Source: Cyanidiococcus yangmingshanensis (lineage: Eukaryota > Rhodophyta > Bangiophyceae > Cyanidiales > Cyanidiaceae). Taken from it: DNA of 64,000 nt. This document shows, in pieces, positions 21,006 through 32,453 of the stretch (positions are counted from its first letter, which is position 1; each line of letters opens with the position of its first letter). Where the stretch lies: NCBI GenBank assembly GCA_013995675.1, contig VWRR01000019.1, forward strand, positions 62,001 to 126,000, given 5' to 3'. A model generated the notes under the pieces. That model saw only the letters and a list, made by a program, of their open reading frames with translations, had not been told where the DNA came from and made no database searches. The position numbers and the translations under genes are program-made.

Positions 21006-21725
21006 ATGGCGGCGCGCTCTGCAGATGCACAGAGTGACTACCATGCTCACTACTGTCATCAAGTTCGTGAATGGGAGCTAAAGCCAGCGCGCCCGGGCTA
21101 CTGCAATGGCCGGTTTCTATCGCCAACGAGCTTGCGAGTGCCGGTGCGTGCATCGCGGCGAGTCGCGCCAAGGGTGCCTAACGCTGAGCAGTGGGCGTTC
21201 TTTCGTCGAGCGCCATATTTCGGGGGATCGAACCTCTGGGGCGGCGATGGTGGTGCACAGCAGCGAAACCTGTACTGGGCTTGGCGTGAGATACTCAAGT
21301 CGTCGGAGCTGTGGCGGGATGCGAACCCTAGCGACGAGCTGCAGTCGGAGTTCGTATCCTGGTGGCTCCGATTTGAGCAGGCTTACGCTGGCGATCCGAA
21401 ACGATGGAACACTTCGAGAAAGAATCGAGAGCGTGAACGGTTCAGTGAAGATGTCTTAGACACACAGGAGCAAGACCTCTACGCTGTCTTGGGTGTTGAT
21501 GAGCAGGCGTCGTTGGAGACCATTCGAACAGCCTACCGCCAGGAGGTAAAGCGCTGCCATCCGGATGCGCTGGGGACAGGCGTAAAGGGTTGCACCGACC
21601 CAGCGTTGCTTGCTCGGTTCTTGGAAGTACAGGGAGCGTGGCAGATTCTGTCGGATCCGGAACTGCGACGCCAGTATGACCTCGGTCGACGCGTGGATCG
21701 AAAGGCGCATCCGAGTCGATCATAA
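21006..21725 (+). CDS. J-domain (DnaJ-like) protein with C-terminal J domain
   Basis: A 239-residue protein. The J domain is at the C-terminus, about residues 157-228: LYAVLGVDEQASLETIRTAY, then RCHPDALG with the HPD tripeptide at 185-187, then AWQILSDPELRRQYDLGR. The HPD motif stimulates Hsp70 ATPase. The N-terminal 155 residues have Arg/Ser-rich segments (PVRASRRVAPRV) and a conserved-looking block (EQWAFFRRAPYFGG, WAWREILKSSELW) of unknown function. An organelle-targeting N-terminus is possible. There is no Gly/Phe or zinc-finger region, so it is a type III J protein. The partner Hsp70 and the compartment cannot be told from sequence. Confidence 0.85.
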   Translation: MAARSADAQSDYHAHYCHQVREWELKPARPGYCNGRFLSPTSLRVPVRASRRVAPRVPNAEQWAFFRRAPYFGGSNLWGGDGGAQQRNLYWAWREILKSSELWRDANPSDELQSEFVSWWLRFEQAYAGDPKRWNTSRKNRERERFSEDVLDTQEQDLYAVLGVDEQASLETIRTAYRQEVKRCHPDALGTGVKGCTDPALLARFLEVQGAWQILSDPELRRQYDLGRRVDRKAHPSRS

Positions 21726-22745
21726 CGCTGTCCTAGATCGGCACGTCGATATTAAGATTATATGCTCGTACAGAAACATGCACAGACAAGAGATTTCTCG
21801 CTCGAGTAGTGCTTGATGTGTGGATGCGTCTCCATTTCTTTTTGGATAATGCCACTGTTTGGAAGCTAGTCCCGACATTGAAATGAAACTTGTGGCGAAC
21901 GTTATTTTCTTCACGCAGATCTCTTGATCAGGGTCAGCGGGCAGGTGCCACGAATCCACGCTGTATACCCAATACAGATTCCATGCTCGTTGCTTGTGGC
22001 GTCCGGTTACTCGAAAGTCGTGGCAGCATTTGATGCGATCAGCGGGTGGCGTGATGGAAAATGATCTCGCACACATGCGAATGAATACGAATCAGATCTT
22101 TACAGAACAAGTTGGTCTGTGTTTTTCGAGGGTCTGGACGGGAAACACGCTTTGAGTGAGCCAAAGGCCTCCAGCTTGTCTTGTCGAATACGATGAGCTG
22201 GGGTTTTGTCAACTTTGAAAAGCACGAAAAAAACCCTGCAAGAGTAGCACTGCATCGCGTCCAGAATCGGAAACGTGCCATCATTCAGGGCGGATCGATG
22301 CGCTTTCGAGGCGATAAGATCCGTTCTAGTCGTGAATGGATGCGATTGTCGTCACAGATGCCGTCCGCATTCTGTCCCAGGACACCGCTTCGGCCGCAGA
22401 ATGACAGCGGGGACACTTGCCTGTTCGTTATTGATGGTCGTTTCATTCACGACGGCACCGATTATGAAACCCCAACCAAAGTCGGGACGTCAAAGGCCCC
22501 CACCCAGATTTGAGTCCTTTCGATGCATCTCTCTCGACTTTCAAGTGACGCGCCAGAATACGGTGCTAAATGCATTGCTCGTCGCTCTATGCTCCGAGAT
22601 TTTTACAACGAGGCTTGAAACGGAGTATTGCCTCCGAAAGCCATGCTTGCGACGATACCTTCACCGATGCTTATCGACGACGACAAGAACAACATCGCCA
22701 AGCGTGTCTTCAGATTCGATAGTTTTTTTCACTCCGCGCTACGGT
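21726..22745. other. Convergent intergenic region
   Basis: About 1 kb between the 3' ends of the J-domain gene (+) and the large minus-strand gene. Several short open frames exist, none with recognisable features. Confidence 0.4.
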
Positions 22746-25700
22746 TCAGTCCGCTTCAGAGTTTGTAGCATTCGACGGGGCTGCTTCGGCAAGAGCTGTG
22801 AAGGCAGCGACCAACTGAACAAGTCGCACGACGAACTCACTGGTCTGGTCCGCAGCAAAAAGCGTCAGCATTTCCCCGATCGATCTCCACACAAACCAAT
22901 GCTGCCGCTCGTTCGTGGACGCAGACCCGACAGTGGAAGCTTGCTGTACCCATTGAAATGCCTCTGAGGAGAGTGCTTGCCGAACACATGCACTGCGTTG
23001 AGGTTGTGTGGATATCGCTTGTGCCAGCTCGTCACGGATACAATCAACCAGCTCGGCTAAATCTGCATTTGCAACGGTCATCTCAGTGCCATTTGCGTCG
23101 AGTTTTTGCAACAAGCTCAGGGCGGCACCTGGATGATATGCCATCGCAATGCGAAGACTGATACCGAGCACCCGCTGCGCCTTGTTGCAAGAATCGACCT
23201 GGAGTGCCTGTTCGGAGACCACGAGATCTGACGATAAATCCGGACCCGCTCGTTTGCGACGATGTGCTGATCCCTCAATCGACGATAACGTTTCTTTCGA
23301 TGTCTCCAGAGGGATGTTGCCGCCAGTGAATCGTGGAACCGGTCCTTGGAAGGTCGTATTCCATCGGTAAATGCTCCAATCGTGAAGCAATTCACCGCAC
23401 TGGGGCAGATACGGCTCAAGTAGTTTCATAGCAACACTCCAGGTGTCCCGTGCCCAGTCTGCCGCGGCCCAGAGGCTCTCAAGCGCCACACCAGATCGTT
23501 CCTCTGGCCTTGCCGATGGACCATGCAGGTACGCAGTGCGCTGCTCTCGATACAAGATACTCAAGGCCGCTGCATGGGACACCGGCGGGCTATGTAGAAC
23601 GGCACCGGCAAACAGTTCATCCATGGCGTTGGGTATATCCTCATCGGGTCGCGCTTCGGAAATGAAAACTTCCCAGATGAAGCGCAATTTCTCCCCCCAT
23701 TCCGGCGTCAACGGCGCCTGCAAACCTTTCATTGCAAGATTTTCGTCCAACCTCCCCGCGACCCTGGCGTCGGACGATGCCAACGAATACGCAGCCGTGT
23801 GCGGCAAAGGCGCTCTCGGCCGGCCATCTATTCGTGCTTGGTTGAAGAAAGCGCGGATGAAGAGGAGCGCACAGTCAAGCGTATCCATACCCATGGAGAT
23901 CAGATCCAGCTCGACCACGCTATCCAGGACAGTCGTCACTGGCGTGCCATTATGGCATCGAGAGGATCGCGGAAACGAGTCACGGAGCGCTTGTTCTACC
24001 CAGCGCGCTTCTTCCTGTTCCGAACTCAAACGCTCACGACGGATCCTCAACGCAAAGAGCTGCCGCGCTTGCCCGTGCGGAACAACACCGAGTCTGAGAT
24101 CAAAATAGGATAGCACCTGATTCAGAGAAGGCACACAACCAGACAAAGTTCCGGACTCTAGTGTTTGCATGGATGCGTCTGTCTCCACCCTTGAGCTCTG
24201 CTCAAGGCGTGCTACGACACCTCTGTACCATATGGCGATTGCTTGCATATATTCCAGTTTTCTCCAGAAGATTGTCCACGCAAAATGCCAAGGAACAGCG
24301 TCTGCCTCTCTGTAAAAATGCAGCCATCGCTGCCACCCACACGAAATCGTTGCGGTCACGAGCTCTGCCACCGCCCAAGCGTGCAAGTTGGTGCTAGGCT
24401 GCAGAGGTAACCAGTCCGTGGCTGAAACGAGCTGGATCAGAACCTCTGAGACAATCTCTATCCAACGCTGCAACGTACGAAATGAAACCGGTTGCTCCAG
24501 ATGCGAACATTTTTCGGAATGATCATCAGCAGAAGGCGCCTCGACGCGCTGAACTGACTCTACGTAGTCGTCCAACACGCGCATCACGACGTCTGCAGAT
24601 GGCGCTGGGAACGATGCAGCATGTGCAGCGTCCGGAACCGAACAAGATGACGTCGTGGAATCCATTTGCCTTGACTGAGACGACATCATCCCGTGCTCAT
24701 GCTGTATCCATGAGACCTCAAGTTCAATCAGCGGCAAGAGATGTCGCCGAATCAATGCTTGTCGTGAATCAGCCGCTGCTGGTATCGGAGAAGATGAACT
24801 AGATGCATCCGCTTTGGGCTTGCTCCCAGCGGTTGGCGCTGGTGCCGCGCAACTTTTGCTTTCCGAAGAGGAGGCCCCTTCAGTCCGACTGAATTGCTGT
24901 GGGATATGTCCTCCTAGCCTTGTGGTCGGTTGCGCTTGAGGTATCCAGAATGGGTACGCATACACGTTTTCCATGCGCTGCCGTGGCACAGTCCTCGACG
25001 GTATGCACCGATCGGATCTCCTGCCATAGGAAGACGTCTCCGGCAGGTGTCTGAACGGCCCCTCCCTCGCGCAGCTGCGAGCCACATGGTACACGCCAGG
25101 TGGCAACGCAGCGAACCCATCCCAGCATTGGCGATGAACCCACATCATCCGCAGTGTCCGAGAAATGCTCTTCATCATATCCGATGACGAAGAGCGAAAG
25201 GAGTCCTTGGCGCACATCGAGAAGCAGAAAACGAGGCAATACCCGCATTGTTGCACATTCATGCGACGATAATGACATTGAGGGGTCCTCATCTGAACGA
25301 AGCAAGTGCTCAAGCCACGATACCTGCACGTCATGAGCAGCCTTGTACGTGTATAGTGGAATTAGCTGCCCTTCGTGTACTTTGAAGAGCAGCACACGAC
25401 TAGCTGTGTCTGTCGCGAGGAGCCAGCAAGCACAACATGGAATGATTTCGATGCCTCCAAACAGCGCACTGAACAATCTGTCGGGGAGTGTCATCAAAAC
25501 CTGCTACGCAAACGAGCTGTACCCGTCTGCGGATACCAAAGCGCGAGCCGAGAATCAGTGCACCACCGTTTCTGCTGCGACTCGGGAGGACGCAGCACCT
25601 CGTCAAACGTCGACTCGCCACGCGAACGACCTATAGACGCTTTTCAGAGATGTAGGTTGCCGCTTCATTCAAACAGGTCTTGTCGCCAGTTGCCGTACTT

Positions 25701-27367
25701 CGATGATTTCTCTCCAAGCAATCGTCTGGTTTCAGTGCATAAGCCGGAGAGTCGAGGTCCACAGAGACCGTATCTCTACATTTTGGTCGCTGCATGTGCG
25801 CTTCGGCGCATCGAGTACTGGTCGAATGCACGGCCTTTGGGAGGACTCTGGGCCACAAGGCAACCCATTGTTGTACGCGACGTTGCCACTGCTGCGCCAG
25901 TGCCTGTGCTGAAGCGGCGACCCTAACCAGACTGTTTGGGCGACGGCATTTCCATAGAGCTACCGCGGGCCTTGCACCTACCGTGACCAGATAGAGGTCT
26001 CGCGCTTCTGAGGATGCTTCGTCGGCCAAGGTGTCCACACAGCGACCAACAATCCGAAATGAATTCAGGAACGAATGAGAGTCAGGCGGCAATGACCATC
26101 GAAGCACTGGATTCGAACCGCGGGCATCATCAAAACTGGGCGTCCAGGGGCTCTTTTTGACTGGGTCAGCAGCCATCAACAACGACCAGGTGTCAAGCAC
26201 CGCAAGCCATCCATTGGTTCCGAGGATTCCAACCAATCCATCTCGTGTTCCGCTGTGATGCAAATACTTTGCTTGCAGATTCGGTACTCGTGCTCGATCA
26301 CCAAGCGCATGCCACTCGTTCTGCAACAGGCCGCAAACAACGGGTTCCAAAAGCTCCATTGTTGAAGATGATGAGGACGGTCGCCCGCCAAACGCCTTGT
26401 CAGCTTCATCGCACGGAATCGGGTAGCACGCCAAGAGTCCATCTGGATAGGCGACCCAGAGCCAACTCTGTCGAGAAGGAGTCCAATCATCACGCTCGTT
26501 TGATGTCTGGGCCGGATTTTGACGCTGCTCGCCGCTGATAGACCCGATCATCTGCATGGGACACGCTGGCACAAAGCACATCGCTACTTCCGAAGCGCAA
26601 CATATCCCTTCAGGCACGGTGGATGCAGAGGGTGTCTCGGAGGCGTCCCAAGGCGTTGCAGACAAGCTCATTGGATCGAACGAGCCAGTCATTTTCCGTG
26701 CTTCGTCCAGCGAACTTGTCTTTATGGTTCTTGAGCTGGCGAGCCTTTCCGTATCAGGACGCTCCAGTGACGTGTCCGCCGGCCTTTCATGAAGTAATGA
26801 GCGGGTCGGGTCTACAGCTGGCCGCTGAAGCGTCCAGAAACGGCAACGACTAGGACAGCCTACTGTCTCTGAGACCAGCATCAGTCTTTCATGCCATGTA
26901 ATGACCAGAAAAAACATCCTTTGGTCATCATAGAGACGCTCAGGGCCAGCAACAACCTGTGGAAGAGCAATGCTTTGGGCGATAGCGTCCAAGGCATCGA
27001 GCGACCCGAACGTCCGAGTCCAGTCGAGCGTCTCGAACAGAGCAGTCCGTGCTCCTCCATCTGACTCGATGACCTGTCGTAGCGCTTCGAAACCGTTGAG
27101 CGGTATTTGCGTTGGTGGACGAACTCGTAATAGGGCTTGGGTGCTGTTCGATGGCTTCGACGAGTCGTGCTCAAGTTTCGGTGGAGAACGTGCCACTGTC
27201 GTGGCGAGTACGCTCTTGTCACGCTTGCCTACGTGCAGTTCTTCATGCTCGCTCCGAGGAGCCAGAGCAGTACAGTCCCTTCGCGTTTCCAGCGCTTGCC
27301 GGTAGTTGGCCAGCGAAAGCAGAAAAGTAGGCTGAAGGCCGGCCCCAGAGAGTTTCTCTGCGAACAT
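22746..27367 (-). CDS. Large protein of unknown family, several frame breaks
   Basis: The gene starts at the ATG at 27367. The first open frame (27367-25631, 578 codons) has beta-propeller-like blades (WLWVAYPDGLLACYPI, LVGILGTNGWLAVLDTW, DLYLVTVGARPAVALWKC). It is followed by protein-like segments in other frames: a short one near 25630-25500 (RLALWYPQTGT), another to 24880 (IIPCCACWLLATDTASRVLL), and the last, long one to 22746. That last part is almost all helix (RRHLLPLIELEVSWIQ, WRSIGEMLTLFAAD). An N-terminal propeller with a helical C-terminal half recalls nucleoporins and RAB3GAP2-like proteins, but I do not recognise the family. Frame changes lie near 25635, 25500 and 24890-24960. Predicted size is about 1500 residues. 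Confidence 0.6.
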
Positions 27368-28156
27368 GAGCTAGAGAACTACTCGAACTTGAAGAGAAAT
27401 CGTCTCCGAGCTCGATCGTTTGTCCGCCAGCAAACCAGCGTCATAGGCATGCCTCGCACCTTGAGTCACACCCGAGCTCGAGAGGTGTACGTCCCGTGCC
27501 TTGCGTCGAGCAGCGAGGTAGTCCCTCTCTATGCCCCAGTTTCAATAGAGGCTGCGAGCCAGGGTCCAGGAGCCAAGTGTCAAAAGTAGAATCCGTTACT
27601 GGCTAGACTCGTCCTAGAAGTGTTTGTTGAGGTCGTAAACTTCGTCCAAGTTGACAAAGGTTCTATGCGCAACCCTTGTCTTCAAGTAGTCAATATACGC
27701 CCGAGAGTGCTTTTGAAAGTCAATTCAGTCTGAAAATATTTGGAGTGAGCTGGCTTTGAACCCCAAGCCACGTCGCTCTTGTCAGTGCTCTATGCAATAC
27801 TGGCCAGCAACAACATGCTCTACTCAGTGTGTATTCACGTCCTGGTCAAGACAATTTGTTTTTTTGCAAAGCATGCGTTTTGCAAAAACTGCTTTGGTAG
27901 TCTGCATGCTCGTTTCAGAAGCTTGTCCACAGCGCGTCCTGTCCGCCTGTGTTTCTCGACCAGCTCGGGTTCGTCGCATCTCGTCCGACTCTTGTCTCTG
28001 GATGGCCCCTGAGTGTTGTCACCACCTTGTTCGGACTGAAAGCGAAACGACTAGGTCTATCGTTGTTGATGATCGTTTGATCCTGCCGAGACCTCGAGTT
28101 GTACGTGCCAGAGGATAAGAAACCCCTTGTCTGGATGACGGCTGTTGGCTTCGAGG
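27368..28156. other. Divergent intergenic region
   Basis: Lies between the large minus-strand gene and the RNF10-like gene (+). A plus-strand segment just before 28157 (LYVPEDKKPLVW, in another frame) looks weakly protein-like and could be part of the RNF10-like N-terminus. Nothing else was recognised. Confidence 0.35.
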
Positions 28157-30340
28157 ATGGCAGAGCGACAGCGTTGGTGTCTCCAGCGGCGAGACCTATG
28201 TCTCGTGCTCCGACTTGAGGCATACCATCACTTGCGTGACTATCTGGAGCATCCCAATGTTATACCGAACTGGGATGATGTTGAGTGCGTCACTGAGCAC
28301 TGGGACGGGCTGGAACGAGAGAGCCAGCCAACTGCGGCAGCAACGAAAGCGTTGCCACAGAGTCCAGCATCCAGCGAGCTTTCCCTGGTCACCACAGATC
28401 GCAACTGGCAGGAAGAGGCTTTGGATCCGATCACTCTGGATGCGCTGTATGCTCCGTATATCACTGCTTGTGGTCACGTCTATTCAGCGCTGTCCATCGT
28501 CAAGCACATACTTGTATCATCTGAACGTATTGGAGCGGAGACGGAACCTGCTCCGACACCACGAGGAGGTGACACGCTTTGTGCCCGCTGTCCCATATGC
28601 GCTGACTGGGTAACACTTGATGAGCTACGCCCTTTTTTCTACTGGCGAAGCGCCGTGTCACCAGCCATGAATCCAAAGGTCCGGATGCGGCTTCTCTGCA
28701 AACCGCGAGGAGGCCTCTCTTGCCTAATGCTGCCTCGGGACTGCGCCGAGACGCCGCAAGCTGACCTATTATGGTCGATGGGAGCTCGTGCTACCGGAAT
28801 GACGGCAAAAGATGAGCATCATAGGCTCACAGACGCTCATCGTCCCTGTTGGAATGAGGCTGATGAGAGCCAGGCTGCATTGGAAACCATCGCTAATCGA
28901 GCATGTTGCCAAATCATGGCTGCCTCTATCGAGGAGACGCCAACAGAACAAATCTTTCCTTTGCCAGAGAATAGTCGCTATTACCGGGTCGTTCTGGGGC
29001 GATTCGAACGAATGCAAAGATTGTTCAGAGAGCGAGCGCTGGCCATGGAGCAGCACGGGGCCCTTGATGAATCGATGGGGCTTGCCTTCACGGTGAGCAT
29101 CAATCGAGAGCGTCATCGACTAGAGGAACTTTGTCGAGCGGCATCTATCGAGAGGACCCTACTCGCATCAAGTATTGAAGGGGAGACCTCGTTGATACGC
29201 TGGACATCGGGCTCGACGGCTCATGACTTTGTCCCCATCGAATCGACATCGAGGATGCAAGTTGGAACGGTGCCCTCGTCGACAAAGACAACATGGCTCA
29301 CTCGAGACAAGAAAGCTACCGAGGCGAACACAAATCCTGTAGAGTTGGTTGGTCTCTACCAAATTGCGGATGGACGACAGGTCTTTCTGCATCCGCAAAA
29401 CTATCGACAGTTGCTCAGACGCTATGGATCTGTGAACAAATTGCCCTGCTGGATTCAAGGTAGCCTGCTGCGCTGTTATGAATGCCGCGTGGGTGGGAGC
29501 GTCTCGCGCACGTCAGGGACCTGTAAGCCTCATCGAACGGTTTATCGTGCTCAGGAGGAGCCGCAAAGACGCACAGCGAACTTTCCTGCCCATTTACCCC
29601 GTGGCTGTGCATATCTGGTCTACAAGTTGGTACTAGATGACGAAATCGTCGTCCATGCAGATAACGGAGACGATCATCAAGGCGGAACTGGAAACGATGC
29701 GCTGCGAAGACAGCTGGACGGGCGATCAGTCGTTGAGAGCGCTTCAGCATCGTCATCGGGTCTGAATGAGTCTCTTTGCGGTGATGCTTTGGTGAAGGGA
29801 CCCAAAGCGCGCCGTTCAATACGACCACAGCAGCAGCGGCAACAACAACAACAACAACCATCAAGCCAAGCGAGTTCCTCTTTCGCCAGGTCGCAGAGGC
29901 GCTCGCGGCGATCATCGCCTCGAGAACAAGAGCTCTCTCTGCGCGAGGCCTTTGAGCAGGAGCGTCAGCATATCATTGAAGCCCACGGAGGTGCCCAAAT
30001 GTTTTTCCGGGGTGCGGCCTGGGGATTGACGGACCAGGCGCCAACAGCCCAGCGTCGTCAGGTACCTCAAAGGGTAGTCGACCAGGCCAACGCACATGAG
30101 CTTGCGGAGAGGATCGAGGCGTGGCCCGCTCTGGGCTCAGAACTTGAGTCTGCCGCTAACATATCGCCTCGAACGATGGAGCCATTCCAGCCGGCCACAG
30201 CATCCTACGCGCGAGTTACCCAAGTTCGAGGGGGGTACTTTCCAGCACTACGTGAATGCTACGGTCTGTCAGAGGCAGACAATCGTCGCTTATCGCCCAC
30301 TCGCGACACCGAAAGACGAGAAAAACACGCGTCTCTTTGA
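28157..30340 (+). CDS. RNF10-like protein with altered RING
   Basis: A 727-residue protein from the ATG at 28157. Several blocks match RNF10/Mag2: NWDDVECV before the RING; the RING region at about residues 89-155 (ITACGHVYSALSIVKHIL ... CARCPICADWVTLDEL); KVRMRLLCKPRGGLSCL; and LYQIADGRQVFLHPQNYRQL with RYGS and the FPAHLPRGC block. RNF10 proteins are ubiquitin ligases acting on stalled small ribosomal subunits. The RING here has lost the first CPIC pair (LDPIT instead) and the middle pair, keeping CGH and the last CPIC, which makes the first half U-box/SP-RING-like. A poly-Gln run (about 29828-29862) and a basic Ser/Arg segment follow. An N-terminal extension in another frame is possible. 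Confidence 0.7.
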   Translation: MAERQRWCLQRRDLCLVLRLEAYHHLRDYLEHPNVIPNWDDVECVTEHWDGLERESQPTAAATKALPQSPASSELSLVTTDRNWQEEALDPITLDALYAPYITACGHVYSALSIVKHILVSSERIGAETEPAPTPRGGDTLCARCPICADWVTLDELRPFFYWRSAVSPAMNPKVRMRLLCKPRGGLSCLMLPRDCAETPQADLLWSMGARATGMTAKDEHHRLTDAHRPCWNEADESQAALETIANRACCQIMAASIEETPTEQIFPLPENSRYYRVVLGRFERMQRLFRERALAMEQHGALDESMGLAFTVSINRERHRLEELCRAASIERTLLASSIEGETSLIRWTSGSTAHDFVPIESTSRMQVGTVPSSTKTTWLTRDKKATEANTNPVELVGLYQIADGRQVFLHPQNYRQLLRRYGSVNKLPCWIQGSLLRCYECRVGGSVSRTSGTCKPHRTVYRAQEEPQRRTANFPAHLPRGCAYLVYKLVLDDEIVVHADNGDDHQGGTGNDALRRQLDGRSVVESASASSSGLNESLCGDALVKGPKARRSIRPQQQRQQQQQQPSSQASSSFARSQRRSRRSSPREQELSLREAFEQERQHIIEAHGGAQMFFRGAAWGLTDQAPTAQRRQVPQRVVDQANAHELAERIEAWPALGSELESAANISPRTMEPFQPATASYARVTQVRGGYFPALRECYGLSEADNRRLSPTRDTERREKHASL

Positions 30341-30790
30341 AGAGATGGGGTCGCAGCATCATGACCACAACGATTCATCACAGATGGGGAATATCCATCA
30401 CAAGGCCGCGAAACGGTCGACAAGAAAGTTGCCGAATCGTGATCGAATGACGCGGTCATGCCAAGTGTGGTGCAGCTACATGAGCTGATCCTACGACAAG
30501 AGCCCTACTCTTTTCATGAGGCAGGCCTGATTCCCCATCATAAGTATGGTGTTCGTCCCAAGCATGCGTCATGCAAAAGGGTCGAGTCGGGCTCGTTTGC
30601 CGTGTCGCACAACCGCAACAGCGATGGTTGTGCGTATCGTTCTTCATTAAAAACAGGGTTTCTGCATTTCCCAACAGGTATCCAGAGCCAGCGCGACGAT
30701 GCTGATCGCGCATACCTCAAAAGCGCATGAAAGTGCTTCTTATCAAAACCAACTGAACGCAGCTCTATCCTCTACGCCTAGGTCGGTTGG
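30341..30790. other. Convergent intergenic region
   Basis: About 450 bases between the 3' ends of the RNF10-like gene (+) and the membrane protein gene (-). Nothing recognised. Confidence 0.4.
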
Positions 30791-31924
30791 TTAAGACTTG
30801 GGCCAGCCAGGAAGTCGAGGTCGGCTCCACAAATACCAAGCCACACCAAAGAAAGGGATCCATCTCGCTCGATGGATCCAACGCTTGCCCTGAGTACTCT
30901 GTGGATCGATGCCACGTCGCCGCATATCATCGGGAACGAGCACAGCCTGGAAAATTGCAAAAACCAGCATATCAATCGGAAAAGACACTGCAAGACGGTC
31001 CTTCTGGAGAATGTCATGCGCATAGGTCGTTAGACGGTCAATCGAGAAAGGCGGTGCTGCTGGATAGGTTGCACGTCCTCCAAAAGCCCAGAACACCGCC
31101 ACAAGGACCATTGTACTGAGTAGCAGCGGCAGGGCGCGAGACTCGCCGACCCGTAAAAGCCAGTCAGGAGCACTGGACTGTGCCGTCATCTCATTTTTTT
31201 GTTCATTTCGCTCGGATGAGACTCCAATCGGTGACACCTGATTCGTTGGAACCGTCACGGATGTCAAAGGTCGACGAATTACCAAGTACGGCAAATAGAA
31301 GACGTTGGTAAGTAGCGCTGAACCCACCAGAAATATCCACATAGGTAGCTGTTGTCGACAAAGCCGATGGTATTCTTTTCGCCAGTGACGACCCCAGTCA
31401 TCACTGAGAAAACCGAAAAACAACATCGCCCAGCTGACAACAACCTGAAAGGTGCTCTCAAGCAGCGGATGCAGCACGGGTGCCTGTTCCGGTCGTAAAA
31501 GGGGCAGAATGAGCCAAAAGTTCAAAGACAATTCTGAGGCCTCCTGCACAACCTGGTGATTGACTCGGAAGACACTGGAACCAGGGAGTGCGTCCGAGCA
31601 GAGGACGACGGCTACGTAGGTGAGCCAGCTGAAAAGGATAAAAGATTTCGGTAAGTCTCCCGCCTGCATGGCTAGTCGCACACGCTCTGAACTGCGAACT
31701 TGTCTTCGACTACACAAACTCGCAGCTTGTTGCCTTCCCAGAGACCTAAACTGAGCGCGACTTTGCGAGAGCCCCAAACGAGCTCGAGCGCACCAACGAC
31801 TCGTTGCCAGTTTCCGCCACGACAGCGTCGTGATCGTTGACTTGTGCTCCAGAGACTCGTGCCTGATTCGCGCCATAGGCCTCGCTTGCAACCATGGTCT
31901 GGTAGTTGTGAAAAGCAGTCGCAT
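30791..31924 (-). CDS. Multi-pass membrane protein with plastid-type N-terminus
   Basis: A 377-residue protein from the ATG at 31924; the frame is open 9 codons further without an ATG. Residues 1-85 are rich in Arg, Ser and Thr with almost no acidic residues, like a plastid transit peptide. About five hydrophobic segments follow: ILFSWLTYVAVVLCSDAL, FQVVVSWAMLFFGFL, MWIFLVGSALLTNVFYL, LPLLLSTMVLVAVFWAFGG and the end region (MLVFAIFQAVLV, PFFGVAWYLW). The C-terminal VPDDMRRRGID ... RWIPFFGVAWYLWSRP pattern is reminiscent of uncharacterised cyanobacterial and plant chloroplast membrane proteins, but I cannot name the family. Placement in the plastid envelope or thylakoid is inference. Confidence 0.7.
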   Translation of the reverse strand: MRLLFTTTRPWLQARPMARIRHESLEHKSTITTLSWRKLATSRWCARARLGLSQSRAQFRSLGRQQAASLCSRRQVRSSERVRLAMQAGDLPKSFILFSWLTYVAVVLCSDALPGSSVFRVNHQVVQEASELSLNFWLILPLLRPEQAPVLHPLLESTFQVVVSWAMLFFGFLSDDWGRHWRKEYHRLCRQQLPMWIFLVGSALLTNVFYLPYLVIRRPLTSVTVPTNQVSPIGVSSERNEQKNEMTAQSSAPDWLLRVGESRALPLLLSTMVLVAVFWAFGGRATYPAAPPFSIDRLTTYAHDILQKDRLAVSFPIDMLVFAIFQAVLVPDDMRRRGIDPQSTQGKRWIHRARWIPFFGVAWYLWSRPRLPGWPKS

Positions 31925-32453
31925 GGTCTCGGGTGCGAACCGTGTGAACACTCGTGCAACAAAACTGGAACGGTGTCAAGAGACTGGCCAAGTCGTTCGA
32001 GATGAAACTGCGCCAGCAAGTCCTTCTCACCAAGATCGTTTTTTCGTGAAAGCGTCTAGGTCAAGGAGCCAAGCCAAGCAGGAGCTCGGACAGGGTTTTC
32101 TTCATCCAGCTACCTCCTATCACTCACTGTTTCGAGTAGGAGCGTCCAGAATGTGGTCTCTAAGGTAAAAGGCATGTCCTGCTCGCGATAACTAGCCTTG
32201 GTGTCGTCTCGAGGATGATTCGAGTCTTCAGTACCAGTTCGAAGCTAGTCAATGTGACCTTCTTTCTCATCAACGGTCCAGCCGCTTCACTGTATCATTG
32301 CCATGGACGGTTCGAGCCATGTCGCGGAAACGTTGACGAATCGATCTCCTCTTCAAATGAATCAACGAATCGGCTGCTCATCATCCTTCAAGTTGAAGCG
32401 TAATGTGCTCTCTCATGTTGAATATGCGTCGAGCGAAGCGTTCTCTCTCCCTG
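31925..32453. other. Intergenic region
   Basis: About 0.5 kb between two minus-strand genes, so it should hold the membrane-protein promoter and the ARL2 3' region. No gene recognised. Confidence 0.4.

Noticed and set aside
26100-26120. tRNA-like box TGGATTCGAACC
   Set aside because: It lies within protein-coding sequence of the large minus-strand gene and no cloverleaf fits around it.
30780-30800. tRNA-like D-arm sequence GGTTGGTTAAGAC
   Set aside because: It overlaps the end of the membrane-protein gene and no matching T-arm or acceptor stem was found.
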